From: Thiohalorhabdus denitrificans
Lineage (GTDB): Bacteria; Pseudomonadota; Gammaproteobacteria; Thiohalorhabdales; Thiohalorhabdaceae
Direction of reading: 5' to 3'
DNA length: 64,000 bases
Assembly: GCF_001399755.1 (NCBI RefSeq)
Contig: NZ_LJCP01000006.1
Coordinates: 62,001 to 126,000 of the forward strand
A program made the position numbers and the translations under genes. Under the pieces are notes generated by a model. That model was not told the origin of the DNA and made no database searches. It saw only the letters and a list, made by a program, of their open reading frames with translations. Numbering within the stretch: position 1 is the stretch's first letter; every line of letters starts with the position of its first letter. Of this stretch, positions 43,779 through 52,347 are shown piece by piece.

Positions 43779-46700
43779 ATGACCGAACCCGGGTCCTCCC
43801 TCCCCTTCCCCTGGTGGCTGCGCCCGACCTTCTGGCGCTGGGTCCTGCGCGCCGTGGTGGCCCTGCTCCTGCTCCTGGTCGCGCTGGCCGCCTGGATCCT
43901 CCTCTATCCCCCCTCCCTGGCCCCGGTCCGCACGGAGCTCCAGGAGCTGGCGAGCAGCAGGATCGACCGCCCCGTGGCCTTCGAGGAGCTCAGCTGGACC
44001 TGGGTGGGAGGGCTGAAGGTCCGCGTCTCCGGCGTGGAGGTGGGCGGCCACAGCCTTCGGGTGGAAAGGGTGCGGGTGGGGGTGGAGCTGCTGCCCTTGC
44101 TCCGGGGGGAGGTGCGCCTCCAGGAGCTGGAGCTTGTGGGCCTGAATCTGGAGCTGGAGCACGGGGCGGCGGGCCGGCTCTCGGCGGGCGGTCTCCGGGT
44201 GGACCCCGAGGAGAACCGGGTCTTCGGCCTGCTGGACCGCTTCCAGCGGATCCGCATCGTGGACAGCCGCCTGCGCTGGCGGGACCGGGGTCCCGCCGAG
44301 CCGGTGCACGTCACCCTGCGGGACTGGCAGGTGGACCTGGAGCGGATGCCGGAGGGCCATCGCGTGGATGCCCGCGGTTCCCTGGAGCAGGGAGTGGTGG
44401 GGGCGCGGGGGCGCATCGGCCGTTTCGGGGCGGGCCCTCCGGGGTGGGAACTGGATGCCCAGGTCTTCGGGTCCGCCCTGTCCCCCGAGCCTCTGCGGCC
44501 CTATCTGGGCGTGGAGGGGCCGGAGCGCATCCGGGGCAACCTCGCCTTCCTGGCGGCGGTGACCGGTAGCGTGGAGGAGGGCCTGCGGGCGGAGGGCAGC
44601 GCGCATCTGACGGAGGCCGGCCTGCGCTGGCCCGCCGCCCTGCGCGGCCCGATCAACGCCCTGGATGCCGGAGGGCGCTTCCGCTACCGCTGGGGCCGGG
44701 AGGGGCAGGACCTGACCGTGCGCGACCTGGAGCTGAGCCTGGGTGGCGTGCGCCTGACCGGTGGCGGCGAGCTCCGCATGGAGGCGGCGGGCGGGGCCCC
44801 GCGGGTGGACCTGGAGCTGGAAGGGGAGCCGGCCGCCCTGGAGGACCTGGCGCCGCTTCTCCGGATCCGGGCCCTGCCCCGTTCGGGTCGCGACTGGCTG
44901 CAACGGGCCCTGGCCGGCCGCCTGCGTGCCACCCGGCTGGAGGTGCGCGGGCCCCTGGAACGGTTCCCCTTCCCCGAGGGCGAGGGCCGGTTCCGGCTGG
45001 AGGCGGAGGTGGCCGATGCGACCCTGGACTACAGGCCCGGGTGGCCGGAGCTGCAGGACGTGGCGGGCACCCTGACCGTGGACGGGACCCGTCTGGGGTT
45101 CGCCGCCCACGCCGGGCGGGTCCTGGAGGCGGAGCTCGGTCGGTTGGAGGTCTCCGTGCCCGACCTCACCGCGGACCCGCCACGGCTGCGCCTGAACGGG
45201 AACCTGGACCTGCGCCTGGCCGACGGCATCCGCTTCCTGGAGCGTGCCGGGCTGGCCGAGGCGGGGCTCCTGGGTCCGGGGGTGCTGGCGGGACGGGGCC
45301 GCCTGGACCTGGGCATGGACGTCCGCCTCGCCGGCGGCTCGAAGCCGGAGGTGTTCGGTCAGCTGCGGCTGGACGGGGCCGCCTACCGCCCCGCTCCCGG
45401 CTGGCCGGCGCTGGTGGGGGTGCAAGGGAAGGTGGATTTCCAGGGGCCTCACATCCGGGCCGACGGCTTGCAGGGGCGCCTGCTCGGGGAGCCGGTGCGC
45501 CTGGGCCTGGAGCGGGCTCCGGAGGAGGCCTTCCGGGCCCGGGTGGAGGGGACATTGCCCGCCCGGGCCCTGCGGGGGACGGCGGAGCGCCTTGGCCGGG
45601 GTCACCCTCTGCTGCGGCGGGTGACCGGTGACCTGGGGACCCGCCTGACGGTGGTCGCTGGGGAGGGCCAGCGTCGTATCCGGGCCCGACTGGACCTGGA
45701 AGAGGCCGCCCTCGCCTTCCCCGAGCCCCTGTTCAACGGCATCGGTCAGGGGGGATCCCTGGAGCTGTCCGGGGACCTGGGGGGTGCCCCGGAGCTCCGT
45801 CTCCGGCTGCGCAATGCGGGCCGGGATTGGCGCGCCCGCTGGGCGCAGGACGGTGGCGACGCGGGGATCGCCGTGGGCTTCGACCGACCCGCGCCGGAGC
45901 CCGAGGCGGGGACCCTGCGACTACGGGGGAACCTGGGGACCGTGGCCCTGCAGCGTTGGGTCCGGCTGGCGGGCGAGCTGGCCCCGGGCACGGGGGGTGA
46001 CTGGGAACCGCCCCGTCTGGAGGCGGACCTGCGGGTGGGGAAGGTCCGCTGGGGCGCCCGAGACCTGTACGCAGGCTGGGTGGAGGCGCGGGGGGATCCC
46101 GCTCCCGACGGGTACCGCCTGCACGGGGCCCTGGAGGGGGACCGCGGGGCGGGCCGGTACCTGTGGCAGCACCGCAGGGAGGATGTGGACCGCGCCGTGC
46201 TGCGCATCCGGCGCCTGAAGCTGCCCGGGCTGGGCTCCTGGAGCGGCGGCGGGGACGCTGGGGGTCTGGGGCCGGCGGATATCGCGCCGGTGAACCTGCG
46301 GGTCACCGCGGACCGGATCGATATGGACGGTCCGGTCCTGAGGGACCTCCGGATGGAGGCGGACCTCTCGGCGGAGCGGTGGATGCTGCCCGCGCTGGAG
46401 GCGCGCATCGGCAAGACCGAGCTGGGGCTGCAGGGGGCGTGGACGGCGGAGCGGGACCGGACCCTGCTGCAGATGGACCTGGCGACGCAGGACCTCGGCC
46501 GCTGGTTGCGGGACGTGGGGATCTATCCGAGCATGAAGGGGGGAGCGGGCACCGTCGAGGCCGCCCTGAGCTGGCCGAGCCATCCCCTGGCCTTCGACCG
46601 CGGACGCCTGGACGGGGTGGTCGACCTGGCCGTGCGGGAAGGGGAGATCGAGGAGCTCCACTTCCTCAGCAAGGCCCTGTCCACCCTCAACGTCCTGGAC

Positions 46701-47123
46701 TGGCCCCAGCAAGCGGTGCGCGGCTTCCGGGACCTCGGCCGCAGCGGGCTGGTGTACCGGGATTTGAGCGGCGGCGCCGTCATCGCCGACGGCGTCCTGA
46801 CCATCCAGGAGATGGCCCTGGACAGCGCGGCCCTGCGGCTGGCGGTCCGGGGCGGCGTGGACCTCGGCGCCCGCACCTACGACCTGGGCCTCCACCTCCA
46901 GCCCCTGCAGACCCTGGACCGGGTGGTTTCCGCGGTGCCCCTGGTGGGCTACCTCCTGACGGGCCGGGAGAAGGCCTTTGCCACCCTGGACTACCGGGTG
47001 GAGGGCCCCTGGGACGATCCGCAGGTTGGCGCGGTGAACCCCTCGGAGCAGCCGGACTTCATGGAGGTCCTCCTGGACCGTATCAAGAGGATGCAGTGGG
47101 AGGATTTGGCGCCATGGCGCTGA
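43779..47123 (+). CDS. YhdP-family AsmA-like envelope protein
   Basis: 1114-aa protein of the YhdP/TamB-like superfamily, which forms long beta-grooved bridges moving phospholipids between inner and outer membrane. An N-terminal helix (about 19-43, VLRAVVALLLLLVALAAWILL) anchors it. The long periplasmic body of beta-rich repeats contains DUF3971-type sequence. The C-terminal AsmA2-like block (LHFLSKALSTLNVLDWPQQAV and YDLGLHLQPLQTLDRVVSAVPLVGYLLTG) is typical. It is somewhat shorter than E. coli YhdP (1266 aa). It precedes the nitrilase and tldD, the usual gammaproteobacterial context. Confidence 0.9.
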   Translation: MTEPGSSLPFPWWLRPTFWRWVLRAVVALLLLLVALAAWILLYPPSLAPVRTELQELASSRIDRPVAFEELSWTWVGGLKVRVSGVEVGGHSLRVERVRVGVELLPLLRGEVRLQELELVGLNLELEHGAAGRLSAGGLRVDPEENRVFGLLDRFQRIRIVDSRLRWRDRGPAEPVHVTLRDWQVDLERMPEGHRVDARGSLEQGVVGARGRIGRFGAGPPGWELDAQVFGSALSPEPLRPYLGVEGPERIRGNLAFLAAVTGSVEEGLRAEGSAHLTEAGLRWPAALRGPINALDAGGRFRYRWGREGQDLTVRDLELSLGGVRLTGGGELRMEAAGGAPRVDLELEGEPAALEDLAPLLRIRALPRSGRDWLQRALAGRLRATRLEVRGPLERFPFPEGEGRFRLEAEVADATLDYRPGWPELQDVAGTLTVDGTRLGFAAHAGRVLEAELGRLEVSVPDLTADPPRLRLNGNLDLRLADGIRFLERAGLAEAGLLGPGVLAGRGRLDLGMDVRLAGGSKPEVFGQLRLDGAAYRPAPGWPALVGVQGKVDFQGPHIRADGLQGRLLGEPVRLGLERAPEEAFRARVEGTLPARALRGTAERLGRGHPLLRRVTGDLGTRLTVVAGEGQRRIRARLDLEEAALAFPEPLFNGIGQGGSLELSGDLGGAPELRLRLRNAGRDWRARWAQDGGDAGIAVGFDRPAPEPEAGTLRLRGNLGTVALQRWVRLAGELAPGTGGDWEPPRLEADLRVGKVRWGARDLYAGWVEARGDPAPDGYRLHGALEGDRGAGRYLWQHRREDVDRAVLRIRRLKLPGLGSWSGGGDAGGLGPADIAPVNLRVTADRIDMDGPVLRDLRMEADLSAERWMLPALEARIGKTELGLQGAWTAERDRTLLQMDLATQDLGRWLRDVGIYPSMKGGAGTVEAALSWPSHPLAFDRGRLDGVVDLAVREGEIEELHFLSKALSTLNVLDWPQQAVRGFRDLGRSGLVYRDLSGGAVIADGVLTIQEMALDSAALRLAVRGGVDLGARTYDLGLHLQPLQTLDRVVSAVPLVGYLLTGREKAFATLDYRVEGPWDDPQVGAVNPSEQPDFMEVLLDRIKRMQWEDLAPWR

Positions 47124-47461
47124 TGCGGATGTGGATCCTGGCGGCGCTGGCCCTGCTGGCCGCCCTGCCCGTGCACGCGGAGGTCACCCTGGAGGAGGAC
47201 GGCTGGAACGCCCCCGAGGGGCCCGTCGCCGCCGCCCGCCACCCGGCCCTGAACGCCGTGCTGAGCGAATACGTCGGTGCCTCCGGGGCCCGGGTGGAGT
47301 TGGCCCATGACGGGGAATCCGCCGGCACGGCCTGGGCCCGGGAGGTCCGGGACTGGCTGGTGGTGCTGGGGATCCCCGGCAGCCGGATCTGGACGGAGGC
47401 GGGTGGCGCCGAGCCGGGCACCCTGCGCCTGGCGGTGCGGCCGGGAGGGGCGGAACGGTGA
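47114..47461 (+). CDS. Small secreted protein, OmpA-like-fold candidate
   Basis: 115-aa protein with a signal peptide (MALMRMWILAALALLAALPVHA). The mature part, ALNAVLSEYVGASGARVELA then WAREVRDWLVVLGIPGSRIW, shows the strand-helix spacing of a truncated OmpA-C domain, but the peptidoglycan-binding NxxLSxxRA motif is absent. I do not recognise the family with certainty. It overlaps the end of the yhdP-like gene by 10 nt and the nitrilase start by 4 nt (GTGA), so it is firmly within this operon and likely periplasmic. Confidence 0.72.
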   Translation: MALMRMWILAALALLAALPVHAEVTLEEDGWNAPEGPVAAARHPALNAVLSEYVGASGARVELAHDGESAGTAWAREVRDWLVVLGIPGSRIWTEAGGAEPGTLRLAVRPGGAER

Positions 47462-48270
47462 GCGCCCCCCGCGCGGCCGCGGTGCAGATGGTGTCCACGG
47501 ACGACGTGGAGGCCAACCTCCGGCGCGCCCGCGCCCTGCTGGAGGACGCCCGCGAAGCGGGGGCGGCTCTGGCGGTGCTGCCGGAGAACTTCCCCTTCAT
47601 GGCCGGGGACGAGCGGGCCAAGCTGGACCACGCCGAGCCGGAGGCCGGCGGCCCCGTCACCGCCTTCCTGCGCGAGGAGGCGGCGCGGTTGGGCCTCTGG
47701 CTGGTGGGCGGGACGGTCCCCTACGCCGCCGGACCCGACCGGGTGCGGGCGGCCTGCCTGCTGGTGGACGACCGGGGGGAGATCCGGGCCCGCTACGACA
47801 AAATCCACCTGTTCGATGTCCAACTGGAGGGCGGCGAGGGCTACCGGGAATCGGCCACCATCGCGCCGGGAGACCGTCCGGTGGTGGCCGATACCCCCTG
47901 CGGGCCGGTGGGTCTGGCCGTGTGCTACGATCTCCGCTTCCCCGAGCTGTTCCGGGCCCTGGTGGACGCCGGGGCCGAGTGGCTCGCCGTCCCCGCGGCC
48001 TTCACCCGCACCACCGGGGCCGCCCACTGGGAGGTCCTGGTGCGGGCGCGGGCCATCGAGGAGCAGGTGACGGTGGTGGCCGCCGACCAGGGCGGCGTGC
48101 ACCCCGGCGGACGCGAGACCTACGGCCACAGCATGGTGGTGGACCCCTGGGGCGCTGTGCTGGACCGGGTGGAGACCGGCGAAGGGCTTGCCCTGGGCCC
48201 GGTCGACCGGGACCACATCGCCCGCGTCCGCCGCCAGCTCCCCGCCCTCGCCCACCGCCGGTGGAGCTGA
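47458..48270 (+). CDS. Carbon-nitrogen hydrolase (Nit1-like amidase)
   Basis: 270-aa nitrilase-superfamily protein. The Glu-Lys-Cys triad is visible: Glu43 in LPENFPFM, Lys115 in YDKIHLFDV and Cys156 in VCYDLRFPELFR. The close match to Nit1/YbeM suggests deaminated glutathione amidase, a metabolite-repair enzyme; this is inferred from family resemblance. It starts with GTG at 47458 behind GGGAGGGG. Confidence 0.9.
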   Translation: MSAPRAAAVQMVSTDDVEANLRRARALLEDAREAGAALAVLPENFPFMAGDERAKLDHAEPEAGGPVTAFLREEAARLGLWLVGGTVPYAAGPDRVRAACLLVDDRGEIRARYDKIHLFDVQLEGGEGYRESATIAPGDRPVVADTPCGPVGLAVCYDLRFPELFRALVDAGAEWLAVPAAFTRTTGAAHWEVLVRARAIEEQVTVVAADQGGVHPGGRETYGHSMVVDPWGAVLDRVETGEGLALGPVDRDHIARVRRQLPALAHRRWS

Positions 48271-48396
48271 ACGCCCCGGCCGTTCCACGGAGCACGCGGA
48301 GCGGCGGCTCCCGCTCCTTCCCCGTGGGGACGCGACCGGACGCCGGGCGAAAAACGCGCTGAACCCTTCCAGCCTCCCCGTGCGAGGTATCCGCAT

Positions 48397-49836
48397 ATGA
48401 CCGATCAGTGGCAGGTGGCCGAGGAGCTGCTCCTGCGGCCCGCCGACATGGATATGAACCAGATCCAGTCCGCCCTGGGCCAGATGATGGCCCGGCAAGT
48501 GGACTACGCGGACCTGTACTTCGAATACACCCGCCGCGAGGGCTTCAGCCTGGAGGAAGGCCGCATCCAGGGCGGCTCCTACGGCATCGACTCCGGGGTG
48601 GGAGTGCGCGCGGTGAGCGGTGAGAAGACCGGCTTCGCCTACTCCGACGAGATCGTGCCCGGCGCCCTGCTGGAGTCGGCCAAGGCGGCGCGCGCCATCG
48701 CCACCTCCGGCGGCGACGGCAGCGCCCCCGCCCTGACCCGCGGCCAGGGGCCGGCCCCGCTGTACACCGCCGCCGACCCGCTGGCCTCCCTGTCCGACGC
48801 GGCCAAGATCGAGATGCTGGAGACCGTGGACGCCGAGGCCCGGGCCGCCGACCCCCGGGTGCGCGAGGTGATGGCCGGCCTGTCCGGGGCGTTCAAGACG
48901 GTGCTCATCGCCCGCGCAGACGGTCGGCTGGCCACCGACGTCCGGCCGCTGGTGCGGCTCAACGTGCAGGTGATCGTGGAGCAGGACGGCCGCCGCGAGC
49001 AGGGCATGACCGGCGGCGGCGCCCGCACTGGCTATACCTGGTTCGACGACGCCACGGTGCGCGGCTACGCCCGCGAGGCGGTGCGCCAGGCGCTGGTGAA
49101 CCTGGAGGCGGTGGACGCCCCGGCCGGCGCCATGGACGTGGTGCTCGGCCCCGGCTGGCCGGGCATCCTGCTCCACGAGGCCATCGGCCACGGCCTGGAG
49201 GGCGACTTCAACCGCAAGGGCACCTCCGCCTTCAGCGGCCGCATCGGCGAGCAGGTGGCCTCCGAGCAGTGCACGGTGGTGGACGACGGTACCCTGCCCG
49301 ACCGGCGGGGCTCGCTGACCGTGGACGACGAGGGCGAGACCACCCAGCGCACGGTGCTGATCGAGAACGGCGTCCTCAAGGGCTACATGCAGGACGCCAC
49401 CAACGCCCGCCTGATGGGCGTGGCGCCCACCGGCAACGGCCGCCGCGAGTCCTACGCCCACCGCCCCATGCCGCGCATGACCAACACCTACATGGAGAAC
49501 GGCAGCTACGACCCGGCCGAGATCATCGCCTCCGTGGACAAGGGCATCTACGCCACCCAGTTCTCCGGCGGTCAGGTGGACATCACCTCCGGCAAGTTCG
49601 TGTTCTCCGCCTCCGAGGCCTACCTCATCGAGAACGGCGAGATCACCAAACCGGTGAAGGGGGCCACGCTCATCGGCAACGGCCCGGACGTGCTCACCCG
49701 GGTGGCCATGGTGGGCAACGACAAGCAGCTGGACACCGGCATCGGCACCTGCGGCAAGGAGGGCCAGTCGGTGCCGGTGGGGGTGGGCCAGCCTACCCTG
49801 AAGATCCACGACCTGACCGTGGGAGGCACCCAATGA
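48397..49836 (+). CDS. tldD: Metalloprotease TldD
   Basis: 479-aa subunit of the TldD-TldE(PmbA) heterodimeric protease, which degrades unfolded peptides and matures peptide antibiotics such as microcin B17. The zinc motif [11 protein letters not shown] (H-E-x-x-x-H) is present and the C-terminal metal-ligand Cys lies in [13 protein letters not shown]. Its stop overlaps the ATG of pmbA, so the two subunits are made together. No RiPP precursor is evident nearby. The 126-bp gap upstream contains a weak inverted repeat (about 48285-48340) of the nonamer type. Confidence 0.96.
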   Translation: MTDQWQVAEELLLRPADMDMNQIQSALGQMMARQVDYADLYFEYTRREGFSLEEGRIQGGSYGIDSGVGVRAVSGEKTGFAYSDEIVPGALLESAKAARAIATSGGDGSAPALTRGQGPAPLYTAADPLASLSDAAKIEMLETVDAEARAADPRVREVMAGLSGAFKTVLIARADGRLATDVRPLVRLNVQVIVEQDGRREQGMTGGGARTGYTWFDDATVRGYAREAVRQALVNLEAVDAPAGAMDVVLGPGWPGILLHEAIGHGLEGDFNRKGTSAFSGRIGEQVASEQCTVVDDGTLPDRRGSLTVDDEGETTQRTVLIENGVLKGYMQDATNARLMGVAPTGNGRRESYAHRPMPRMTNTYMENGSYDPAEIIASVDKGIYATQFSGGQVDITSGKFVFSASEAYLIENGEITKPVKGATLIGNGPDVLTRVAMVGNDKQLDTGIGTCGKEGQSVPVGVGQPTLKIHDLTVGGTQ

Positions 49837-51155
49837 GCGCGGGCATCGATCACGAGGCCATCGCCGAGCGGATCCTGGAGCGGGCCCGGAGCCATGGGGC
49901 CGACCAAGCGGAGGTGGGCATCCAGACCGCCTCCGGGCTCTCCGCGGAGGTGCGTCTGGGCGAGGTGGACGCGCTGGAGTACCACCGCGACAAGGGCTGC
50001 TCGGTGACCGTGTACCTGGACGGCGCCAAGGGCAGCGTCTCCACCTCGGATTTCTCCGAGGAGGCCGTGGATAACGCCGTGGCCAAGGCCTGCGACCTGG
50101 CCCGGCGCACCTCCCCCGATCCCGCCAACGGGCTGGCGGATCCGGACCACCTCGCCACCGAGGTCCCCGATCTGGACCTCGACCACCCGGTGGAGATGGA
50201 GCCGGAGGAAGCCATCGAGCGGGCCCGCGCCTGCGAGACGGCCGCCCGGGCCGTGGACGGCCGCATCAGCAACAGCGAAGGCGGCGAGTTTTCCTGGAGC
50301 CGGGGCACGGTGGTCTATGCCAACAGCCACGGCTTCCTGGGGGGCTACTCCGGCACCCGCTACGGGGTATCCGCGGCGGTGGTGGCCGAGGAAGGCGGCT
50401 CCATGCAGCGCGACTTCTGGTATTCCACGGCTCGCGACCTGAGCCAGCTGGAGGACGGCGAGGCGGTGGGCCGCCGCGCCGGGGAGCGCACCGCCCGCCG
50501 CCTGGGGGCCCGGCGCATCAGCACCGCCCGGGTGCCGGTGCTGTTCGAGGCGCCGGTGGCCGGCAGCCTGCTCGGTCACCTGGTGGGGGCGGTGCGCGGC
50601 TCCAATCTCTATCGGCGCAGCTCCTTCCTGGTGGATGCCGCCGGGGAGCAGGTCTTCACCCCGGGCATCACCATCCGCGAGGAGCCCCACCGGCCCAAGG
50701 GGCTGGGCAGCGCCCCCTTCGACGGGGAGGGGGTGGCCACCCGGCAGCGGGACCTGGTGGCCGACGGCGTCCTCACCGGCTACTGCCTGGATTCCTACTC
50801 CGCCCGCAAGCTGGGCCTGGAGACAACCGGCCACGCCGGCGGTGTGCACAACCTCTACCTGCTTCCCGGCGAGCGCGACCCGCAGGCGCTCCTGCGGGAG
50901 ATGGGCACCGGGGTGCTGGTGACCGAGCTCATCGGCATGGGGGTCAACACCGTGACCGGGGACTACTCCCGGGGCGCGGCGGGCTTCTGGGTGGAGAACG
51001 GCGAGATTGCCTACCCCGTGGAGGAGATCACCATCGCCGGGAACCTCAAGGACATGTACAAGGACATCCAGGCCGTGGGCAGCGACCTGGAGCTGCGCGG
51101 CAACGTCAGCGCGCCCTCGGTGCTCATCGGCGGGATGACCGTGGCCGGGCAGTAG
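49833..51155 (+). CDS. pmbA: Metalloprotease partner PmbA (TldE)
   Basis: 440-aa non-catalytic partner of TldD; it lacks the HExxxH motif, as in its family. The N-terminal domain starts [18 protein letters not shown]. The C-terminal block [25 protein letters not shown] and [31 protein letters not shown] are diagnostic. The open frame extends upstream antisense-like through tldD, but ATG 49833 (ATGA overlap) fits both length and coupling. Confidence 0.96.
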   Translation: MSAGIDHEAIAERILERARSHGADQAEVGIQTASGLSAEVRLGEVDALEYHRDKGCSVTVYLDGAKGSVSTSDFSEEAVDNAVAKACDLARRTSPDPANGLADPDHLATEVPDLDLDHPVEMEPEEAIERARACETAARAVDGRISNSEGGEFSWSRGTVVYANSHGFLGGYSGTRYGVSAAVVAEEGGSMQRDFWYSTARDLSQLEDGEAVGRRAGERTARRLGARRISTARVPVLFEAPVAGSLLGHLVGAVRGSNLYRRSSFLVDAAGEQVFTPGITIREEPHRPKGLGSAPFDGEGVATRQRDLVADGVLTGYCLDSYSARKLGLETTGHAGGVHNLYLLPGERDPQALLREMGTGVLVTELIGMGVNTVTGDYSRGAAGFWVENGEIAYPVEEITIAGNLKDMYKDIQAVGSDLELRGNVSAPSVLIGGMTVAGQ

Positions 51156-51166
51156 CCAACACTGAA

Positions 51167-51254
51167 TTCACCGCAGAGACGCGGGGAACGGCAAGGCGAG
51201 GCTCCCGCAGGATTTCCTTATTTCCTCGGCGCTTCCCTGCGTCTCCGCGGTCAT
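51167..51254. repeat. Nonamer-repeat inverted element between pmbA and the cysQ-like gene
   Basis: The left arm TTCACCGCAGAGACGCGGGG (51167-51186) is complementary, with a few mismatches, to the right arm TTCCCTGCGTCTCCGCGGTC (51233-51252). The loop of about 45 bp shows nothing else. Confidence 0.65.
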
Positions 51255-51278
51255 TGGTAACGCTCAAGGAGGCTTTAC

Positions 51279-52091
51279 TTGGACGAACAGCAGCTGCCCC
51301 AGCTCCTGGAGGACGTGAAGGAGGCGGTGCGCGCCGCCGGCCGCGAGGTGATGCAGTACCAGGGCGGGGCCAACGAGCAGTGGGAGAAGGGGGTGGACGA
51401 CCCCGTCACCAAGGCGGACCTGGCCTCCGACAAGCTGCTGCGCGAGCGGCTGCTGGGGCTGTGCCCGGAGTGCGGCTGGCAGTCCGAGGAAACCGTGGAC
51501 GACCAGTCCCGCCTGGAGAAGGAATGGGTGTGGGTGGTGGACCCCCTGGACGGCACCAAGGAGTTCCTCGAGCAGGTGCCCGAGTTCTCCATCGCCGCCG
51601 CCCTGGTGCATAACGGCAAGCCCAAGCTCGGCGTGGTGTTCAACCCGGCCACCATGGAGATGATCGCCGGCGCCGAAGGGGCCGGGGTGACCTACATGGG
51701 CGGCCCCGCCCGGGTCAGCGAGGAGCGCTTCCGCGCCGCGGCCTCCGTGGCCGTGAGCCGCAGCGAGTACAAGCGCGGCGAGTTCGACGAGGTGGCGGCC
51801 ACCATGCACCTGCGCCCCATCGGCTCGGTGGCCTACAAGCTCGCCCTGGTGGCGGCGGGCCAGGTGGACGTCTTCTACACCCTGACGCCGCGCTGCGAGT
51901 GGGACATCTGCGCCGGGGTGTACCTGGTGCAGGCCGCCGGCGGGCTGGCCACGGAGAAGGACGGCGCCGAGGTGGTGTTCAACAAGCCCGAGGGCAAGAC
52001 CCGGTCCCTGGTGGCGGCCAACCCCGCCCTGCACGCCGATCTCCTGGAGGCCCTCAAGGACACGCCCCTGGCGCCGGACCTGCGCGCCTGA
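51279..52091 (+). CDS. Inositol monophosphatase-family phosphatase (CysQ-like)
   Basis: 270-aa Mg2+-dependent phosphatase. The metal site DPLDGT (88-93) is preceded by Glu70/71 in QSEETVDD, and the second motif WDICAGVYLVQAAGG lies near residue 208. The likely substrate is 3'-phosphoadenosine 5'-phosphate (CysQ) or inositol phosphate; sequence does not separate these. It starts with TTG at 51279 with AAGGAGG seven bases upstream, one of several non-ATG starts here. Confidence 0.85.
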   Translation: MDEQQLPQLLEDVKEAVRAAGREVMQYQGGANEQWEKGVDDPVTKADLASDKLLRERLLGLCPECGWQSEETVDDQSRLEKEWVWVVDPLDGTKEFLEQVPEFSIAAALVHNGKPKLGVVFNPATMEMIAGAEGAGVTYMGGPARVSEERFRAAASVAVSRSEYKRGEFDEVAATMHLRPIGSVAYKLALVAAGQVDVFYTLTPRCEWDICAGVYLVQAAGGLATEKDGAEVVFNKPEGKTRSLVAANPALHADLLEALKDTPLAPDLRA

Positions 52092-52118
52092 GCGGAGGGG
52101 AGCCGCCGCAAGGCGAAT

Positions 52119-52263
52119 TGAACCGCCAAGAACGCCAAGGGCGCCAAGGAAGGCAAAGACAAACCACCAAGAAGCCAAGAAGACCTGAGAATACCGATCG
52201 AGATTTAAAGAGAGGTTGATTCTTCTCTTTTTCCCGTCTTTCTCTTGGGGTACTTGGCGGTTA
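52119..52263. repeat. Nonamer-repeat inverted element downstream of the cysQ-like gene
   Basis: The left arm (52119-52151) begins TGAACCGCCAAGAACGCCAA; the right arm (52244-52263) is CTTGGGGTACTTGGCGGTTA, its partial complement. Within the loop AAAGAGA and TCTCTTT (about 52206-52230) can form an AT-rich stem followed by TTCCC, a weak terminator candidate. The unit type is the same as at 14727. Confidence 0.65.
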
Positions 52264-52347
52264 AATCCTTTCGGCGTGTTTCTTGGTGTCTCGGCTTATT
52301 GATGCTTTCTGGTCCATCGACTTTCCGCCATCCAGGGGAGAAAGCCC

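Noticed and set aside
43719-45605. Long open frame on the minus strand continuing upstream of glnE
   Set aside because: It is antisense to the yhdP-like gene, is rich in Pro, Gln, His and Arg, and lacks any domain; it is an effect of high GC at third positions. GlnE homology begins only at about 43718.
48397-51155. RiPP (microcin-like) maturation locus around tldD/pmbA
   Set aside because: TldD/TldE are general housekeeping proteins and no precursor, cyclodehydratase or exporter gene is nearby.
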